Positions 36,440 through 50,052 of a stretch of 64,000 nucleotides of DNA are shown here, piece after piece. Made by a program: the position numbers and the translations under genes. Origin of the DNA: Hormiphora californensis (Eukaryota > Ctenophora > Tentaculata > Cydippida > Pleurobrachiidae); contig CM035350.1 of the NCBI GenBank assembly GCA_020137815.1, positions 2,751,537 through 2,815,536 of the forward strand. Reading direction: 5' to 3'. The notes under the pieces were generated by a model. The model was not told where the DNA came from. It saw only the letters and a list, made by a program, of their open reading frames with translations, and searched no databases. Positions within the stretch are counted from its first letter, which is position 1. Each line of letters begins with the position of its first letter.

Positions 36440-39400
36440 GTTGGACACTCTAAAGAGAACAGGATTGAGTGTGATCACAAACAAAAGGATGAAATTGAAA
36501 CGTTACAAAACTATGGAGAGCTCCCCAAGAACTACTGAATTTCACTCATTTCATTATCGTTCAGCATGACAGGGACAATTTAGTCATAAAACCTTTCAGA
36601 CATCTGACTCCAAACGTGTAGATACCTTGGTAACGAAAATACCCATTCTAACTAAGGCATCGCGGTAGTAAGGCACGTTTACACGCCGAGATCCGAAACC
36701 CGCAACACACACAAACAGAAGATCTAAGCCTCATGCCCCACAGAAACACGGAATCGACCACCTTTGACTGAAAGACAGCAAGCAATTATACTCGACATAT
36801 ATATAATATATATACCGAAGGCTTTATTCTCAGGATTATATATTTCGAGTATAATGCTTGCGGCCTCGTACAATTATAACAGTACTAATTACTGTAACAA
36901 TTATCATGGAATACCAATTACTATACCAATTAAATAATTGGTAATTTAATGATTATCCTCTAAGATTATTCAGGCCGTCATTTGTCTCCTTTGGCGGATG
37001 GAGAGAGAGATAATATGAACAATAGAGCTCTAAGAATTCTTTATTTCAAGAAGAGAAAGAACATAATATCCCAGTTCAATATATATGAAATTTGAACTTG
37101 CTAATATATATTATGATCAAATGCTGCCTAGCTTTGTATTGTAGAAAACTCAAAACAAGAAGAACAACACAGAAATCAGGGAATTGTATCGAAAGAGCTA
37201 TTACGAAAAAGCAAGCATCAGTGATTGTTGTTTATATTGCGTATCATGATGCTGTATCAGATAAACAACAACTGTTTGTGTTTCCTAGAAGCCTCATGGG
37301 ATCTCGGCCACTTCAGACGGCGGGGACCAGACAAATAATGTCTACTTCCATGGCCGGCCAGCTACAAGAATGATAATTAGTCACCACCTCATGAGGACGT
37401 GGTGGCCTTTATATAGTACGGTGGTCATACTTCCTTGCCTAAATAATGGGTTGGTCAGTGGTCACACTATAAAGTACACAAAGTGTCAATAAAACGAAGA
37501 GTCTGATCTCTAATTCGATTTAGCATTATTTTGTGGTAGGAAATTTCGCAGATCGCACCCAATTTGTGGTCAGAACTCAGATTGGTAACAGACCGTTTAG
37601 CTAGAGACTAATTTCGCAGGTTTTGATCTCATCCAGACTCCAGATTAAAGTAATCACCCCGTCAAACACGAGTATAGACTATAGATCTATTTGATACTCG
37701 AGTATCAAAAGAATTGCACAATTACACAAATTGGTAGTAAATTCTGAGCGTCATGTCTCATGGTTTGTGAACCTCAATTGCACTGCCCCCGGAATGGCGG
37801 AATGGGTTCTACGATTGTAACGGTCTATTGAGAGTTGAGATTAATGGTCTTACTTTGTAGTGACAGTAACAGCCTGCTCAGACGTCTCATTTCACATAGC
37901 GGCGGGACAAAAAGATAAGACTGACACACTATAATAGTCTATCGGGCAGGTCAATTTTCATCCACCTGTGCAGTAATACGTCTACGTACTACTGCACAGG
38001 TTGATGAAAATTGAGTCACATTATTTCACACAGACACCATTACTTCATTCGTCATCTAACTTTGTACCACATCATGTCTACCACACTCTTCAATAAACAG
38101 AAAGCTGAAAGGTATCGAAATTATACTCCCCCCTCAATTAACTTTACTATGACTTGCTAAAAATGAAGCATTCATACCCCTGAGCTTTTAGTCAGTAGGC
38201 ACCTGAGTCCTGCCGACTGACTAAAAGTTAAATGAACCCACTTAATTTGTCTCATTATAATAATATATCTTTCCAGGTTGGTTGGAACATCTTTGATTTC
38301 ATCATTTGTGGCCCTCTCATTGGACCTAGCTTACCTTGTCAGCAATAGCGATTCTCAGAATTCTCGTGTCTTAGGGCATTTCCGGAGTTGAGAAGGTCAA
38401 TGTTTTTTCTCTTCTAACTTTGGAGAGATAACCCCTGCAATTTGCATTATATTTGAAGTTGCGTAGATCCTCCAAACATGTGCCAGCCATTAGACGCGTC
38501 CCCTAGGAAGGGAAGCAGTTGATACGAACTGGAGGGAAGCGTCTAGCCGCTTTCCCTCCAGTTGTATCAACTGCCTCACTCCTACGCAGGAGTTGGGGGA
38601 ATACTACGCATTATAAGTGACTTTCTAACACTCAATTAGTGTAATGAACCAGTTCACGTTTCCTCCGTTAAATAGGCAGTACAAAAGTGTAAAAAAACGT
38701 AGCATCATGTTTACAGAAGGGACTAAAAAGCAAAGGCTTACTTCCACGAGAGATAAAGAAACGGTAGCAGTCTGTGTGATGATTCAGTTAATGGTATTCT
38801 GAAAATATATTTTATCCAAGTGTGTGGTGCGGAGCTGGCAACTATCAGGCGAGTGGATTTTGTTGGGTAATTAACTTACAGGGATCAAGGGTGTATGATA
38901 AAACCCATCGTTATCTTGATGGAGATAAGGGTTCGGTGCAGTAAATTGGGAGGCCGTTTCCCGCGTTTTACCCTCCCTGAATCCTAGTGCGCGCACTACT
39001 TTCAATAGCGAGTGCGCGTACAAAAACATACTCGCGCCCTACGTATATGTCGGGAAAACATGTGACGGAAATGATTGAATGGACAAAATGTTGAATGGGA
39101 CAAATGACAATAACTGATCAATAACTTATCAATCATTGATTGGCCCAATTAATCGAACAACATTGATACCTGTGTCGAGTGTTCCAAAGTATTCGGGCTG
39201 TCCGTTGAGAAAGCTGACACCAATAACAGCAAACACGAACATAAAACATGATCAAAAGTAGCAGAATGTTCGCCATATCTGATGAAAAAGGGAGGGGGTA
39301 AATTGTTATGTTTTAACCCTGATTGTGCAGGGAAGGAATGTATCTGGGAGGGTTTTATCATTATGTTTGTCACAGGCGCAGATTGATAAAATGATAAATG

Positions 39401-39813
39401 AATTTCACCTCCTATGGAGTTTAGAGTACACAAGCTCTTTTCGGAAACCTATAATGTTAAAAGGGGGGAAAAAGGGGAAAAGGGGGAAAAAGAAAGAGAG
39501 AGATTTCCTTGGAATTTTTTTGGGCCGAAAAGTGGGGGGAAAGAGGGGTTTTTAAAGGGGTGGGAAGAAAGGGAAAGGGGGAAAAGGGGGGAAGGGGGAG
39601 GGGGGAACCAAAAAAATTTAACCCCCCCCCCCCAAAAAAATTAATGGGGTTTTTCCCGGGGTTTCCCCCCCGCCCCCCCCTTACCCCCCCAAAAAACCCC
39701 CCCCCCAAAACCAGGGGGGGGGCAAAAAGGGAAAAAAAGGGAAGGGGGAAAAATTTTTTCTTTAAAAAAGGGGGAAAAACCCCGGGCCCCTTTTTTCCCC
39801 CCCCTTTTCCCTT

Positions 39814-39845
<32 letters not shown>

Positions 39846-42307
39846 TAAAAGGGCGGGGAAAAAAACCCCCCCCCGGGGGTTTTTGGGGGGGGCCCCCCGG
39901 CCCCAAAATTTTTTCCCCCCTTTGGGGGGGGGAATCCAAACCCCCTCCCCCTCCCCCCCTTTTTTTTTCTCTCTCCTCCTCTCTCTTTTCTCTCTCTCTT
40001 TTCTCCCCTCTCTTGCCTCTCCCCTTTCCCTTTTAACCACTTTAAAAAAAAAATTTTTTCCCGCCCCCTTTCAAAATTTTTTTTAGCCCCGGCATTTGGC
40101 CTTTTTGGGGGCCCCCCTCCCCTAACCTTTTAAATTTTAAAAATTTCAATTTTAGCCAAAAAACAAAGCTGAATAACATAAAGCCCAAAAAAAAAAAATG
40201 ACTGAAAACGAACCCCTGCAGCAGGGTGATAAAAACCCACTTTTTGCCCCAATGTTCAAGTCAGAAGGGGTTTAAAAACGGCCCTTCCTTTTTAGCCCAC
40301 CCAGCGGCGAATCTGAACCCCCAAGCAAAGGGAAAACAAAAGTGCAGTGAGGGAAAAAATTTTTCGAGGGCAAATCAAGAATTTTAGAGAAAATTTTTGG
40401 GGAAATAAAAGGGGGAAAAAAGGTTTTAATTGGGAAAAACAAAAAAAAAAACCCTTTTTTGGCGCAAAAAAATTTTTGAGTTAGAACTTTCCCCCAAAAA
40501 AAAACCCCCCCCCCCCCCCCCTTTTTCCCCCCCCCCCCCCCCCCCCCCCCCCCCCTTTTTTCCCCCCCCGGGGGGGCCCCCCCCCAAAACCCCCTTTTCT
40601 CTCTCTCTCCCTCTCTCTCCCCTCCTCTCCTCCCCCTTTTCCTTCTTTTCCCCCTTTCTCCCTTTCTATTATGGCAAAAAAACCGTGGGAAAAAAAATTT
40701 AAAAACCCCCCACCTTACCTTGGGTTCACAACATGAGTATATTTGATTCACCCCAACAAAAATTTAAATGTTTTCCCCCTTCACCCGGGAATTTCTTACA
40801 AAAAAGTAGAGCTTTTACAGAAAGCTAGTGACAAATCACATAACAATAGTCGGCAAAGATAGAGTAGGCATCTGTAAGTTTTTATTGACGATAGGACAGA
40901 CCTGAAAGTTGTTGTTTAGGTTTTTTGCGTAAAGGGAATCCTTGGAACCGAAAAAAAGGAAAAAGGTAGAAGGGTAAGGGGAAAAAGGGTGAGGGAGGGG
41001 TGAAAAAAGAGAGAGAGAAATCACTTCAAGTGCATATCACTTTTTGCTGTTTTTAGTTTTTTAAGGAAAGACAAAGGGGCTGGGTTTTGTAGCCCGAACA
41101 AAGAAGTGATATATAGTGAGGTCAGGGAGAGAGAGCTAAGGGGGATGGGGTAAGAGGGAGTTTATCCCTCCCGAAATTCCAACAATGACTGGGGCTGTGG
41201 CTAAAATTTTAATTAAAAGACCCCATTTCCTTGTGTACGTTAATTCTTTTTGCCCCATCCCGTATTACAGAAAAGTCTGTAAGAATTAGTGACGAAAGGG
41301 GGTTTAAAATTGCCTAACTAGACTGTCTTGAACAACTTTCAAGGGGGTCGTGAATAGAGGTAGTTTTGGAAATTTTAGTTTGTCTAAAAAAGAGAAATCT
41401 GACATTGATTGAAGCTAAATTTTCAATTCTTCAAAATTCAAAATCGGCTCTTGCAATTTCCACCCCAGTTAAAGGGAACAAATTAAAAATAAAGAAAGGA
41501 ATGCACTGAACAAGGAGCTCACCGCGTGGCCACCCCAGTGTATGCTAGGAGTAGCTACACACACACGGTAAGGAATAAAACCGGCTGATTTCCCAGCGTC
41601 ATGTTGCAGATACATAAAAACAAATCTCACATTTCATTGTCCATAATTTCAATTAGGGGGGGGGTCAATGTTCATGTCATGGGAATAATAGAATATTATG
41701 TCATTTGTCAGTAGCTGTCCATTCAGTTTGTTGTAGTAGTCTTTGGTTTTCCATTACTTTTCGTTCGTTTCCCCTTTTATTGATAAACCACCCCAACCCT
41801 TGGGAAACCAATTTAGCACTTTTTCAATAATAAAAATTTGGGTTTCGCCCAAAAATACTTTGCGTAGAGCGGGGGGAAAATTTATGGGGGGTTTAACTTT
41901 TTTTGTCAAATCACAATAAAAACCGGGGGGTAGTATTTTTCTTTTTAAAGCGAAAAATATTTTTGGGACTTAGGGGTGTTAGAACCCCAAATTTCGGGGA
42001 TAAAGGATAACAACAGGTCATATCATGGGGGCAGTAAATAAATGTAACCACAATTAACAGTGTCATTTAAAAAACCCAGTGTTCTTTTAAAAAATTACCC
42101 CTCAAACTAAAATTTTCCCCCTCTCCTCCCCCCTTTTCCATATCACCCTAAAACGTATTTCTGAATTCTTTTTGCCCCCCCTTTAATTGCTGATCTATCA
42201 TTAAAAATGGATTCTCGAGTACAAAACACACAATACACACGTTGCGAAATTGTTAAAAACAAGGTAAAAAGAAAGATTCTACCACTACACGTTTTGTACC
42301 CCCTCTC
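36440..42307. other. Gene-poor interval with small hairpins and low-quality sequence
   Basis: Small hairpins occur at about 37958-38019, 38186-38229 and 38510-38585. From about 39440 to 40740 and 41760 to 42190 the sequence becomes an alternation of homopolymers. I found no coding exon with domain support. Confidence 0.6.
39440..40740. other. Homopolymer-rich stretch, probable poor consensus
   Basis: Runs of 4-20 identical bases (A, C, G, T in turn) replace normal sequence, with abrupt edges. Open frames here are Gly/Pro/Lys/Phe artefacts. Similar patches occur at 41760-42190, 43870-44480 and 46250-47180. Confidence 0.7.
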
Positions 42308-44560
42308 TCACGTGATAAGGGAGAGGAGAACAGCAATAAGTGTCACTATCACTAGAGAAGAAGATGATTGTCCCTGGGTGCCCCCCGCAACTGCATCCGT
42401 ACCTGACCCTCCCGTCAACTTGTCCAGAGCCTTGCACACATTCCCCTCGGCCAGGGTCCACTTTCCGCTGGGCGCACACACAATCTCCACCTTATCACCA
42501 TCACACTTCACACTCGCCTTGTCATACACACTGATCCTCCCCACATACTTGGTGAAGGTGTACTCCTGGAAGCTGATCTTCCCCTCGACCTTCCACCCCC
42601 TCCTTACCGAGATCAGGACAGCTCCCATTGTAGTACTTACACACGAAGGGGAGGGTCACCTTATTGTCCATGTCCAGCCAATGACCGCTCTTGCCCTGCA
42701 TCCATGTAGGCGTAGTCCCTGTCGTACTCACTGTTATCAGGCTTATTGTTCCACCAGTAACTGAACCTATCCGATACATCCCCGTTCAGCCACAACCACA
42801 CCCCCTCCTGTCGGCCTCATCAGTGATCCCGATCCAGGCCCTACTCTCATTAGTGGCGTCCTTATTGGTCATTATCAGGTTGAAGACCTCGTTGTTTCTC
42901 ATTGTAGTCCAGGATACTGGTCAGGTGTGCGTCTTTCTGCCACTTCTGACAGGCCGCCTCCGCGTCAGGGGCTGACTTCCCCTCTGAGAAGTATTTGTAT
43001 TCCTTGATGGTGTTGGGATCATACATATCAGCCGCAAAGTTACCGTCGTCACTTGTGTAGGATGCAGCCGTCCCCTGGGAAGCATACACATAGATGTCTG
43101 TCGTGGCCTGTTTGAAGTACTTTTCATTGTACGCCAGGCACTGGAAGACACCATGATCCGCGTTAGTTGGGAATTTGAACACTAACTCCATAGACCCGCT
43201 CCCGACCTGGTTAATATCCACTCTAGCCCCCTTGGCCCCTACAATACCGGCAGTATTTTGGTACCATCCCATTCTGATCTGCGCATTCTCAGAGGTGTCC
43301 ACCTTACATGTCAGACTGAACTCAGTGAACCTGTTGGGGGTGACCTTCACAGGCCCCGAGATACCCAGGAATTTAACATCGAAAGATGAGGGCTCCTCAA
43401 AGATGCTCAGGATTTCCGTTGTTTTGTCCTCACTATTCACCACGTCACACTGGTATTGTCCAAAGCGGGAGCTGTCCAGCCGGGAGAAGGTCAGCTTTCT
43501 CCCTCCCTGGGAGACGCACCAGGTTCTCCGTGCACCCATGTTATCTGGACTTGTTCCTCACCCAGGGGCACAACCTTGTACCACTTTATCTCAGGGGCAG
43601 GGAACCCATACCCTGCACAGAACATACTCCCCTTCCCGCCAATAACGACCTTGTCCCCATAGTTGGCACCCTCCAGGATCTTGGGTGTGCCCCGGACACT
43701 GTTCTGAGTCCCAGCCTGGACTGTTCGTCCTCTTGGCCAAGTGTGACACTCTTATTGAGGACGGTCGAGGTGCCCTTACAAGTGTATTCTCCGATGTGTT
43801 TACTGGCTGTGTTCATGAGTACACCCAAGTCACTGTTTAGTGTTGGATTTTAAAAGTAGCTGCGCCTGTCTAGTCTATCTGTTCCCCGTTGAAAAAAACC
43901 CGGTAAAAATAGGGGGTTGGGGAGGTCCAAGTGGCCATTTTAACTTTACCAGGGGTTGGGAACCACCTTTTTTTTTCGCTCTCATGTGGGGTCCCGTGGT
44001 GAATGGGTTTTACGAATTTCCCTCCCACCCCTGAAATCATCATGAAGTCGGTCTCGGGGGATGGCCTTTCTTGGTGTAACCCCCCCCCCCCCCGTCCGGT
44101 TTGTCCCTTTAAAAAAACCCCAAATCCTCGTCCCCATTAAGGTTTTTGGGGGCCGTTGCTTCCCCGGGGAACTTTTCCAACTTGTCCAACATCAAAAACC
44201 CGGTACTTGGTGCTTACCAGACATGAGATGGTAAGATCGGCCCCCTCCAGCACCTCGTGATCCTCTGGCTCCTTGGAGAATTTGAACTGATTGGAGGGCT
44301 CATCCATGTACTTCTGGGGGTTTTGTTGGCTTTGGGGATCGGGGGGTTAACACAACATCTGAGGGTTTAGCCCGTTGATCTTTTTCCAGGGCACACCAAC
44401 GGCCAATGGTCCCGGGCTGGCAATCGTTTTCGGGGAAAAATGGGCATCGGGGGGTAACAACAGTAGCATCAGAGGGACCCGATCAAGGTCACCGGCCCCG
44501 GACGCTGTTAGAGATGAGGGGTAGGAGGAGGGAGAGAAGAAGTAGTCTGTAACGTATCAT
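42308..44560 (-). CDS. Ig - C-type lectin - sushi surface protein, probably GPI-anchored, with frame breaks
   Basis: A continuous, apparently intronless gene of about 740 codons. It starts MIRYRLLLLSLLLPLIS (signal peptide). Ig-like domains follow: DHEVLEGADLTISC (about 44220), HIGEYTCKG (43780), GDKVVIGGKGSMFCAGYGFP through RFGQYQCDVVN (43440-43660), and FSLTCKVD through HGVFQCLAYN (43130-43310). A C-type lectin domain spans about 42640-43000 (YKYFSEGKSAPDAEAACQ, AWIGITDEA, GHWLDMDNKVTLPFVCKY), and a sushi/CCP-like module about 42400-42630 (CPDLG, VKCDGDKVEIVCAPSGKW). The last residues SSSSLVIVTLIAVLLSLIT suggest a GPI signal. At least four single-base shifts are needed between these blocks, mostly in homopolymers, and the Ig1 region lies in poor sequence. 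I infer sequencing errors rather than a pseudogene. An adhesion or recognition role is inferred. Confidence 0.75.
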
Positions 44561-45351
44561 AGCCTGGAGAAATATTGTTAGGTTTAGGTTTCGTAGAACC
44601 CGTAAAAATTGCCAAAGGCGAGCAAAATCACGAGGCCTACAACAAAATGATCCAACCCCCCCCCCACCACCCCACCCCTCTACCCCTCACGGTATTCGGA
44701 AGTCCACAAGCCGTCTTGTGCGGTGCATGGAGGAGTCACTGTGTGACCTGTGTAGACAGGAACAGGAGTGCCTCTCCGAAATGTGGCGGGAAATGAATGT
44801 CAATCTGGCATCCCCTAATCAGGTACTGTACAACACGGGAATCTTTGCATTTTATTTCTGCTAGAGTTTGGCAGAGCGATAGGGTTCGGCATTGGTACCA
44901 TTGCCACCTATTCTCGCTTCGTGTCAGCTCGATGTGTCCATATGTCACCAAGGTTTGGCAGGGCAAGTAATGCTATTCAGCTAACTCAAAACACAAAGGA
45001 CAATTTGGGGTGATTGTAATTTACATAAGATCTAAATGTGCATGCGCTATGACCCATACAGCATATGAGAAACAAAATGGGCACATGCAGTTTCGAGTAG
45101 GATACTACTCAAACCCAATTTTCGAGTTAATCTTAAGAACGGTACCCCTGCACCTCTGTGTCTGGGTAATCTTGCCTCGCCCTTTATCGGTCCCCGCCCT
45201 TCCCACGAGTATATAATGACCCACACAATACCATTATGCTACTATAGGAGTGCTGTTCCTGATACAATATATATTGCTATTCTTGTCTGTCACAATGGCA
45301 CTCACTTCCTGGCTCCAAGCCTCACCCAATGTCATACAATTCTAATTTCAG
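44561..45351. other. Short intergenic region between divergent genes
   Basis: It separates the Ig/lectin gene (-) from the first recognisable FYVE-gene exon (+). It must hold the promoter side of one or both, and possibly the missing first exon of the FYVE gene. I see no clear exon, element or TATA box. Confidence 0.4.
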
Positions 45352-48300
45352 GCCTCGAGTGATGACGACCCTGTTGGGTTTGAGGATGCTATGTGTCTAA
45401 TAAGGAGCGGCTCTATAGATGGTCTGAGGGACTTTATCGCTCAGAACAAGCAGTAAGTATTGGGGAATAAGGCTGTTAAATCTCGAACAAAATATTAAGT
45501 AATAGGCAAATAATAATGCTTACAACCATATGCGTGTATCTGTCACAGCAACAATCATGTCACTTGTACATTGTCTAACTATTGTCTAATCCTACATAAG
45601 GACCTTTTAAACGCTCACTTATGTGTTCAATAACTGCTGCAGTTGGTAGTCGTGGGGCAAGAAAAGATGATGATGGGGTAAAGAAAGGGCAGGGGAAAAA
45701 GAGGACAAACGACCTTCAAAACTGGGCGGTGCAGTGTGCAGAATTGTACAACATGGTCAGATACTACCGGTTCGAACTACTGAAGAAAGTACCCACATTC
45801 ATGCCTTGCCTTGCTCCACTTTGGGTTTGAACAAAACATCATATTCATAGAAAAGTTGAAGACTATAAGTATATGCATAACACCTGAGCTCTTTTTGTCG
45901 GTAGTTATGAACAGGTGGTGGTAGGCAGAAGATATTATGTAAAATTGGAGAGTGCGAAAAACAAGGCGAAAGACAAAAATGGGACGATAAGCCCCCTGTC
46001 GACAGAACTCCCTAAAACTTTGTGGAGACCTATACTTGAACGCAGGAAAAGGAATTTTGGTTCTACTAGAGCTAACACAACCTCGTGTACTAAATTCATT
46101 ACAAGGATAGAGGTTGAAAGTAGTAAGCTCCAGAGCAATATATTCTGAGTAATCCAGTGACCATGCTAGCTATCATATGTCACGACACACCCAATCCATG
46201 TGTGTAGCTAGTGCAATGTGATTACATCTTGTACAAATCGGGAGCGGGATCGGGGGCCAGATCCCCCCAAACCGGGGAAACAAACAAAGTGGGGGAGGAA
46301 TATAAATTGAAACGGAATAAAAGGGGTTTTTTCGTTTTCAAGGGAAAACCCTTTTTGGAAATGGGGGAAAAAACAAACCCAATTTAAAAATTTTTAAAAA
46401 AACAAACCGGAAAAGGGGGGAAAAAAAAAAAATGGGAAATTTGTTTTGGGGGCAAAAAATTTTTTTTGCAAGGAGGGGGGGCCTGAGAAGGGGAGAAGGG
46501 GGGAAGAAGGGGGAGAGAGAGGAGGAGAGAAGGAGGGGAGGAGAGAGAGAGAAAGGGGCCCCCCCTTCTTGTCTTTGTTCGTTTGGGGGGGGAAAAAAAC
46601 CCGGGGGGGGTTTTTTTCCCGGGGGTTCCCCCCTTCCTCCCCGGTTTCCCCCAACCCCCCCCCCTTTTTTTTTCCCCCCCCCAAGGGTTGGGGAAAAAAG
46701 ACGTAAGTTTTTACACCCTAGCTGGGCGTCCCCCCCCCCCAGGCCCTTTTTAAAAATTTCACCCCCGAAAGGTTTTGGGAAGGGGAATCCAATTTTAAAA
46801 AAAATTGAGATTTAGTTTTTCTATCCCCCCTCCATTTCTCACCCCCCCCCCCTTTTTCTTTACCTTTTTTACAAACCCCTACCCCCAAAAGAAAGGTAAA
46901 GGGTTCTTTCAAAGAGGGGGATTTTTTTGGGGGAAAATTTTTGCCCTTAAAGTAAGATTTTTCCCCAACAAAAAAGGGGGTTTTTGGGGGGGCCCCGGGG
47001 GGAAACCCCCGGCGGGAAACAACGGGCAAAAAATTTTCCCCCGGCTTGGGGAAAATTAATCTCAAAACAGGGGTTCGGGGCTCACCCCGACCCTTAATTT
47101 TTCCCCCCCCCAACCCCCAATTTTCTAAAAACCCCCAATTCTCCCCAAAAGACCCCCCCCTTTTGTTTTAAAAACCATCCCCCAAAAGAACTGACCCTAA
47201 TTATAGTGCCCCACTGCTACTCCCCCTACCCCCACTGCTATAACACCTCCCCCTACTCCCACTGTTACATCCCCCCCCCGCAGTGTTGTATTGGATACAG
47301 ACGATGATGGCTGTACCCTGCTTCACCACGCCATCAAGAGGGGAGAGCAAGCAGTTTCATCCATTTTAATCCAAGCTGGTGTGGACACCAATGCTAAAGA
47401 TAGACAGGGAAACACAGCTCTTCATTTGTTAGCAATGCTAAAACATCCCAAACAAGGTACAAATAGCTGTGAGGTTTTATAACACACACTTCCAGTTCCA
47501 ATATATATGACTGAATGTAGTCTGGCAGCGATCTGACCCGATCTCAGAAGCTCCAGATCTGCGATATGGTTAGTTTAATAACCCAACCCTCACCCTCCAT
47601 CTCTACCAGGTCAACTGCTAGAGTGTCTAACTAAATCCCCCACCGGTATCAATACATTCCTGCTGAACGACGCCAAGGAAACAGCCCTCTCAATTTCTAT
47701 TTCTACTGACAACTTTGAACTACAGAGCCTTCTGGAGCCCATCATGTTCAAGGAGTCTAGTGGCATCATTTTACGGTGAATATGATATGTACTGTTAATT
47801 TATGTTTTGCACTGTTTTTAGTGAAGACGGGACTTGTTACCCGTCAATGTGTGTTATGGAGATTCACATTTGATCGTTATAATAATATCATAATATAACG
47901 TAGCCGCTCTATCTTGATGTTTAGTGTCATCCTATTTCTCAGGTGTCTTGGAGGATCGGTTGGTTTGATGTTACCGGATGACACATCGGCCTGCCTGCGG
48001 TATCTTGTTTCTAAAGTGAAGTGCTGGAATCCCTTCGAGAAGAAAGGGCTCAGTAGAGTTAAATCTGTTAACTATCGGTTAGTGGGGGGCTCAGTAGAGT
48101 TAAATCTGTTAACTATCGGTAAGGGGGGTGGCGGGGCTCAGTAATCACTATTAGCTAGTCAATAGCACAATCTTGTGAAGCAATATAAATATCGATTGTG
48201 TCTCTGTGTGCTGACCCAATATCCTACTAGGTCACTGAAAGAGCGAAATGCAGGGGTTATTAACGGGGGCACAACCGAACCAGTGGTAGCTGCAGCAGTG

Positions 48301-50052
48301 GATCCCTATAAGCTGAAGAAAACAGTAGCTGATAATAACGAGAAAATAGGTAAGTGTTTAGGGGCAGGCGACAACTACACAAGGAAAGATTATTCTTATT
48401 ATGGGGGGGGGGGGGCATGGCGATGGGTGTGATCTGAGCTGTAATTCTTGTATCATACCTCAAATCTACCCCGCCACAATTTAATATCTCCTGCTGCCGG
48501 GATCACAGTGATACTATCACTCTCTTCTCGCCTTCAATAAAACCATCCATCCACCCGATTATCCTTTATAAGGATATCAATCTTATCATTCTCTCCCAAA
48601 ACAGTGAAGTTAAAGGAAGAGGTAGATGGTGTCCGAGGTCAAATGGTTGTTAGTAGCGCCCTTCACGCGGCGGCTCTCTCGCGTCTGGAGGAGCGACTAG
48701 CTATTGAACAAGAGGAGAGGAGGGAAGCCATGTCGGAAATTAAAGAAAGCTACCAGAATAAACTAAATATTCTGGAGGCAGATCTTTTGGAGGCGAAACA
48801 GCTGGAAGAGGACGCCAAGGAGGTAAAGCAGAATGGCCTAGTTCCACCCCATCCCAAACCATGTCCACTGGTATCATTGTTCACACCAGTTGTGTGGGTG
48901 AGTGTATCATGACACAGAAGACGATCATTTAGACGTTTCGGCGTCTGCCATTATCAATAAATTTGGGGGAATCTGATCGGCATGATACACCATTGCACAC
49001 AACTGATGTGAACAATGGAAACAATGATATACAATACCCCACCAGTCTCTACCACCTTGTACAAATATCCACTGATGCTATTATAGTTGGAATAGTTCCA
49101 GCTTGTTTAATTCCCCCACCCCCTCAGGCACTGAATGACGTGGTCCAGCTAAAGAAGAGATACAAATTGAACTGGGTACCTAAGAGTATCACCAGGAAGT
49201 GCGCTGAGGTGGACTGTAGAAAGGTGTTTCAGGATGGCTTCACCCAGCATCACTGTCGCTGTTGTGGACGGGTATTCTGCTGCCAGTGCTCCATACAGAG
49301 GTACACTTGTCACGATTCTATGTGTGACTTCTATGTGTGACTTCTATGTGACTTCTATGTTACACCTATAATACGACTTGTTTGTTACTTTGAGTGCCGC
49401 CTGCCTACATGCGTTGCAGTACATTGTACAATCTAGATAACACCCCTGATAAACTGTTGATATTGACAGTGACACTGTGACCTCCCTGCATTGACCTCAC
49501 ATGTATACTGTTTTGTTATCTAATGTCGCACATGTTTTCAGAGTACCAGTGCCAGCGTACGGTTACGAGGCCCCTGTGCGGGTGTGTAAGCACTGCTACG
49601 GACTGCTCAACGAGGAGGTGCTTTGTGATTTCGACGAGTCTGATATCGATATCGACCAGTGGAACTGTGTTCACCTGCAGAACGTAGCAAATGCAGACAA
49701 TATAGGTCGGAAACCGAACAAATTCCTGAGGGCATTCAGCAGTAGTGGGGGTAGTAGGACACGGACAGGGACTGTAACATCATCTGGATATACCAGTAGT
49801 ACGACCTCCCCAAATGATGGTGATGATGGTGATGATGGGGGAGGAGAGAGTGCCGGGGAGGAGGATCCGTATGGAAGTGAGAGTGAGGGGAGTACCATCA
49901 GCAACAACAGTGTCGAGGAGAGTTCCATATTCACCGGAGACAGCAGTTCTATCAGTGAAAGTGGCAGCAAAAAAACTTGGCCCAAATTTAAACAGATGTT
50001 TGGCTCTGCGTCACTAAAGAGTCTGAAAATCAAGGGGGCCATTGAGAATTAG
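45352..50052 (+). CDS. Ankyrin-repeat, coiled-coil and FYVE zinc-finger protein (5' end not found)
   Basis: Exons 45352-45452, 47284-47456, 47610-47775, 47943-48077, 48231-48349, 48605-48822, 49128-49300 and 49542-50052 join in frame with GT-AG borders. Ankyrin-like repeats come first (DDDGCTLLHHAIKRGEQAV, AGVDTNAKDRQGNTALHLLA). An acidic coiled coil follows (SRLEERLAIEQEERREAMSE). Then comes a FYVE finger: NWVPKS, paired cysteines, QHHCRCCGRVFCCQCS (the R+HHCR phosphoinositide-binding core), YGYEAPVRVCKHCY. The tail of about 130 residues is Ser/Asp-rich and ends TAG. FYVE domains bind PtdIns3P on early endosomes, so an endosomal trafficking role is inferred. The order differs from rabankyrin-5, which has a BTB domain and many more repeats. 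The initiator exon is missing upstream. Confidence 0.88.
46250..47180. other. Homopolymer-rich stretch inside an intron of the FYVE gene
   Basis: Same character as 39440-40740: alternating homopolymers with no normal codon or repeat structure. It may hide additional exons between 45452 and 47284, although those two exons are directly phase-compatible. Confidence 0.65.
48046..48121. repeat. Duplicated exon end and splice donor
   Basis: Two copies of about 35 bp starting GGGCTCAGTAGAGTTAAATC (48046 and 48087). Each ends in a donor (GTTAGT, then GTAAGG). Only the first donor keeps the next exon in frame; use of the second would give a stop shortly after joining. Confidence 0.85.

Noticed and set aside
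39457-40751. Frames rich in Gly, Pro, Lys and Phe
   Set aside because: They follow homopolymer runs in probable low-quality sequence.
45621-46148. Frames of 69 and 77 codons as extra FYVE-gene exons
   Set aside because: Exons 45352-45452 and 47284-47456 already join in frame to give a sensible ankyrin repeat.
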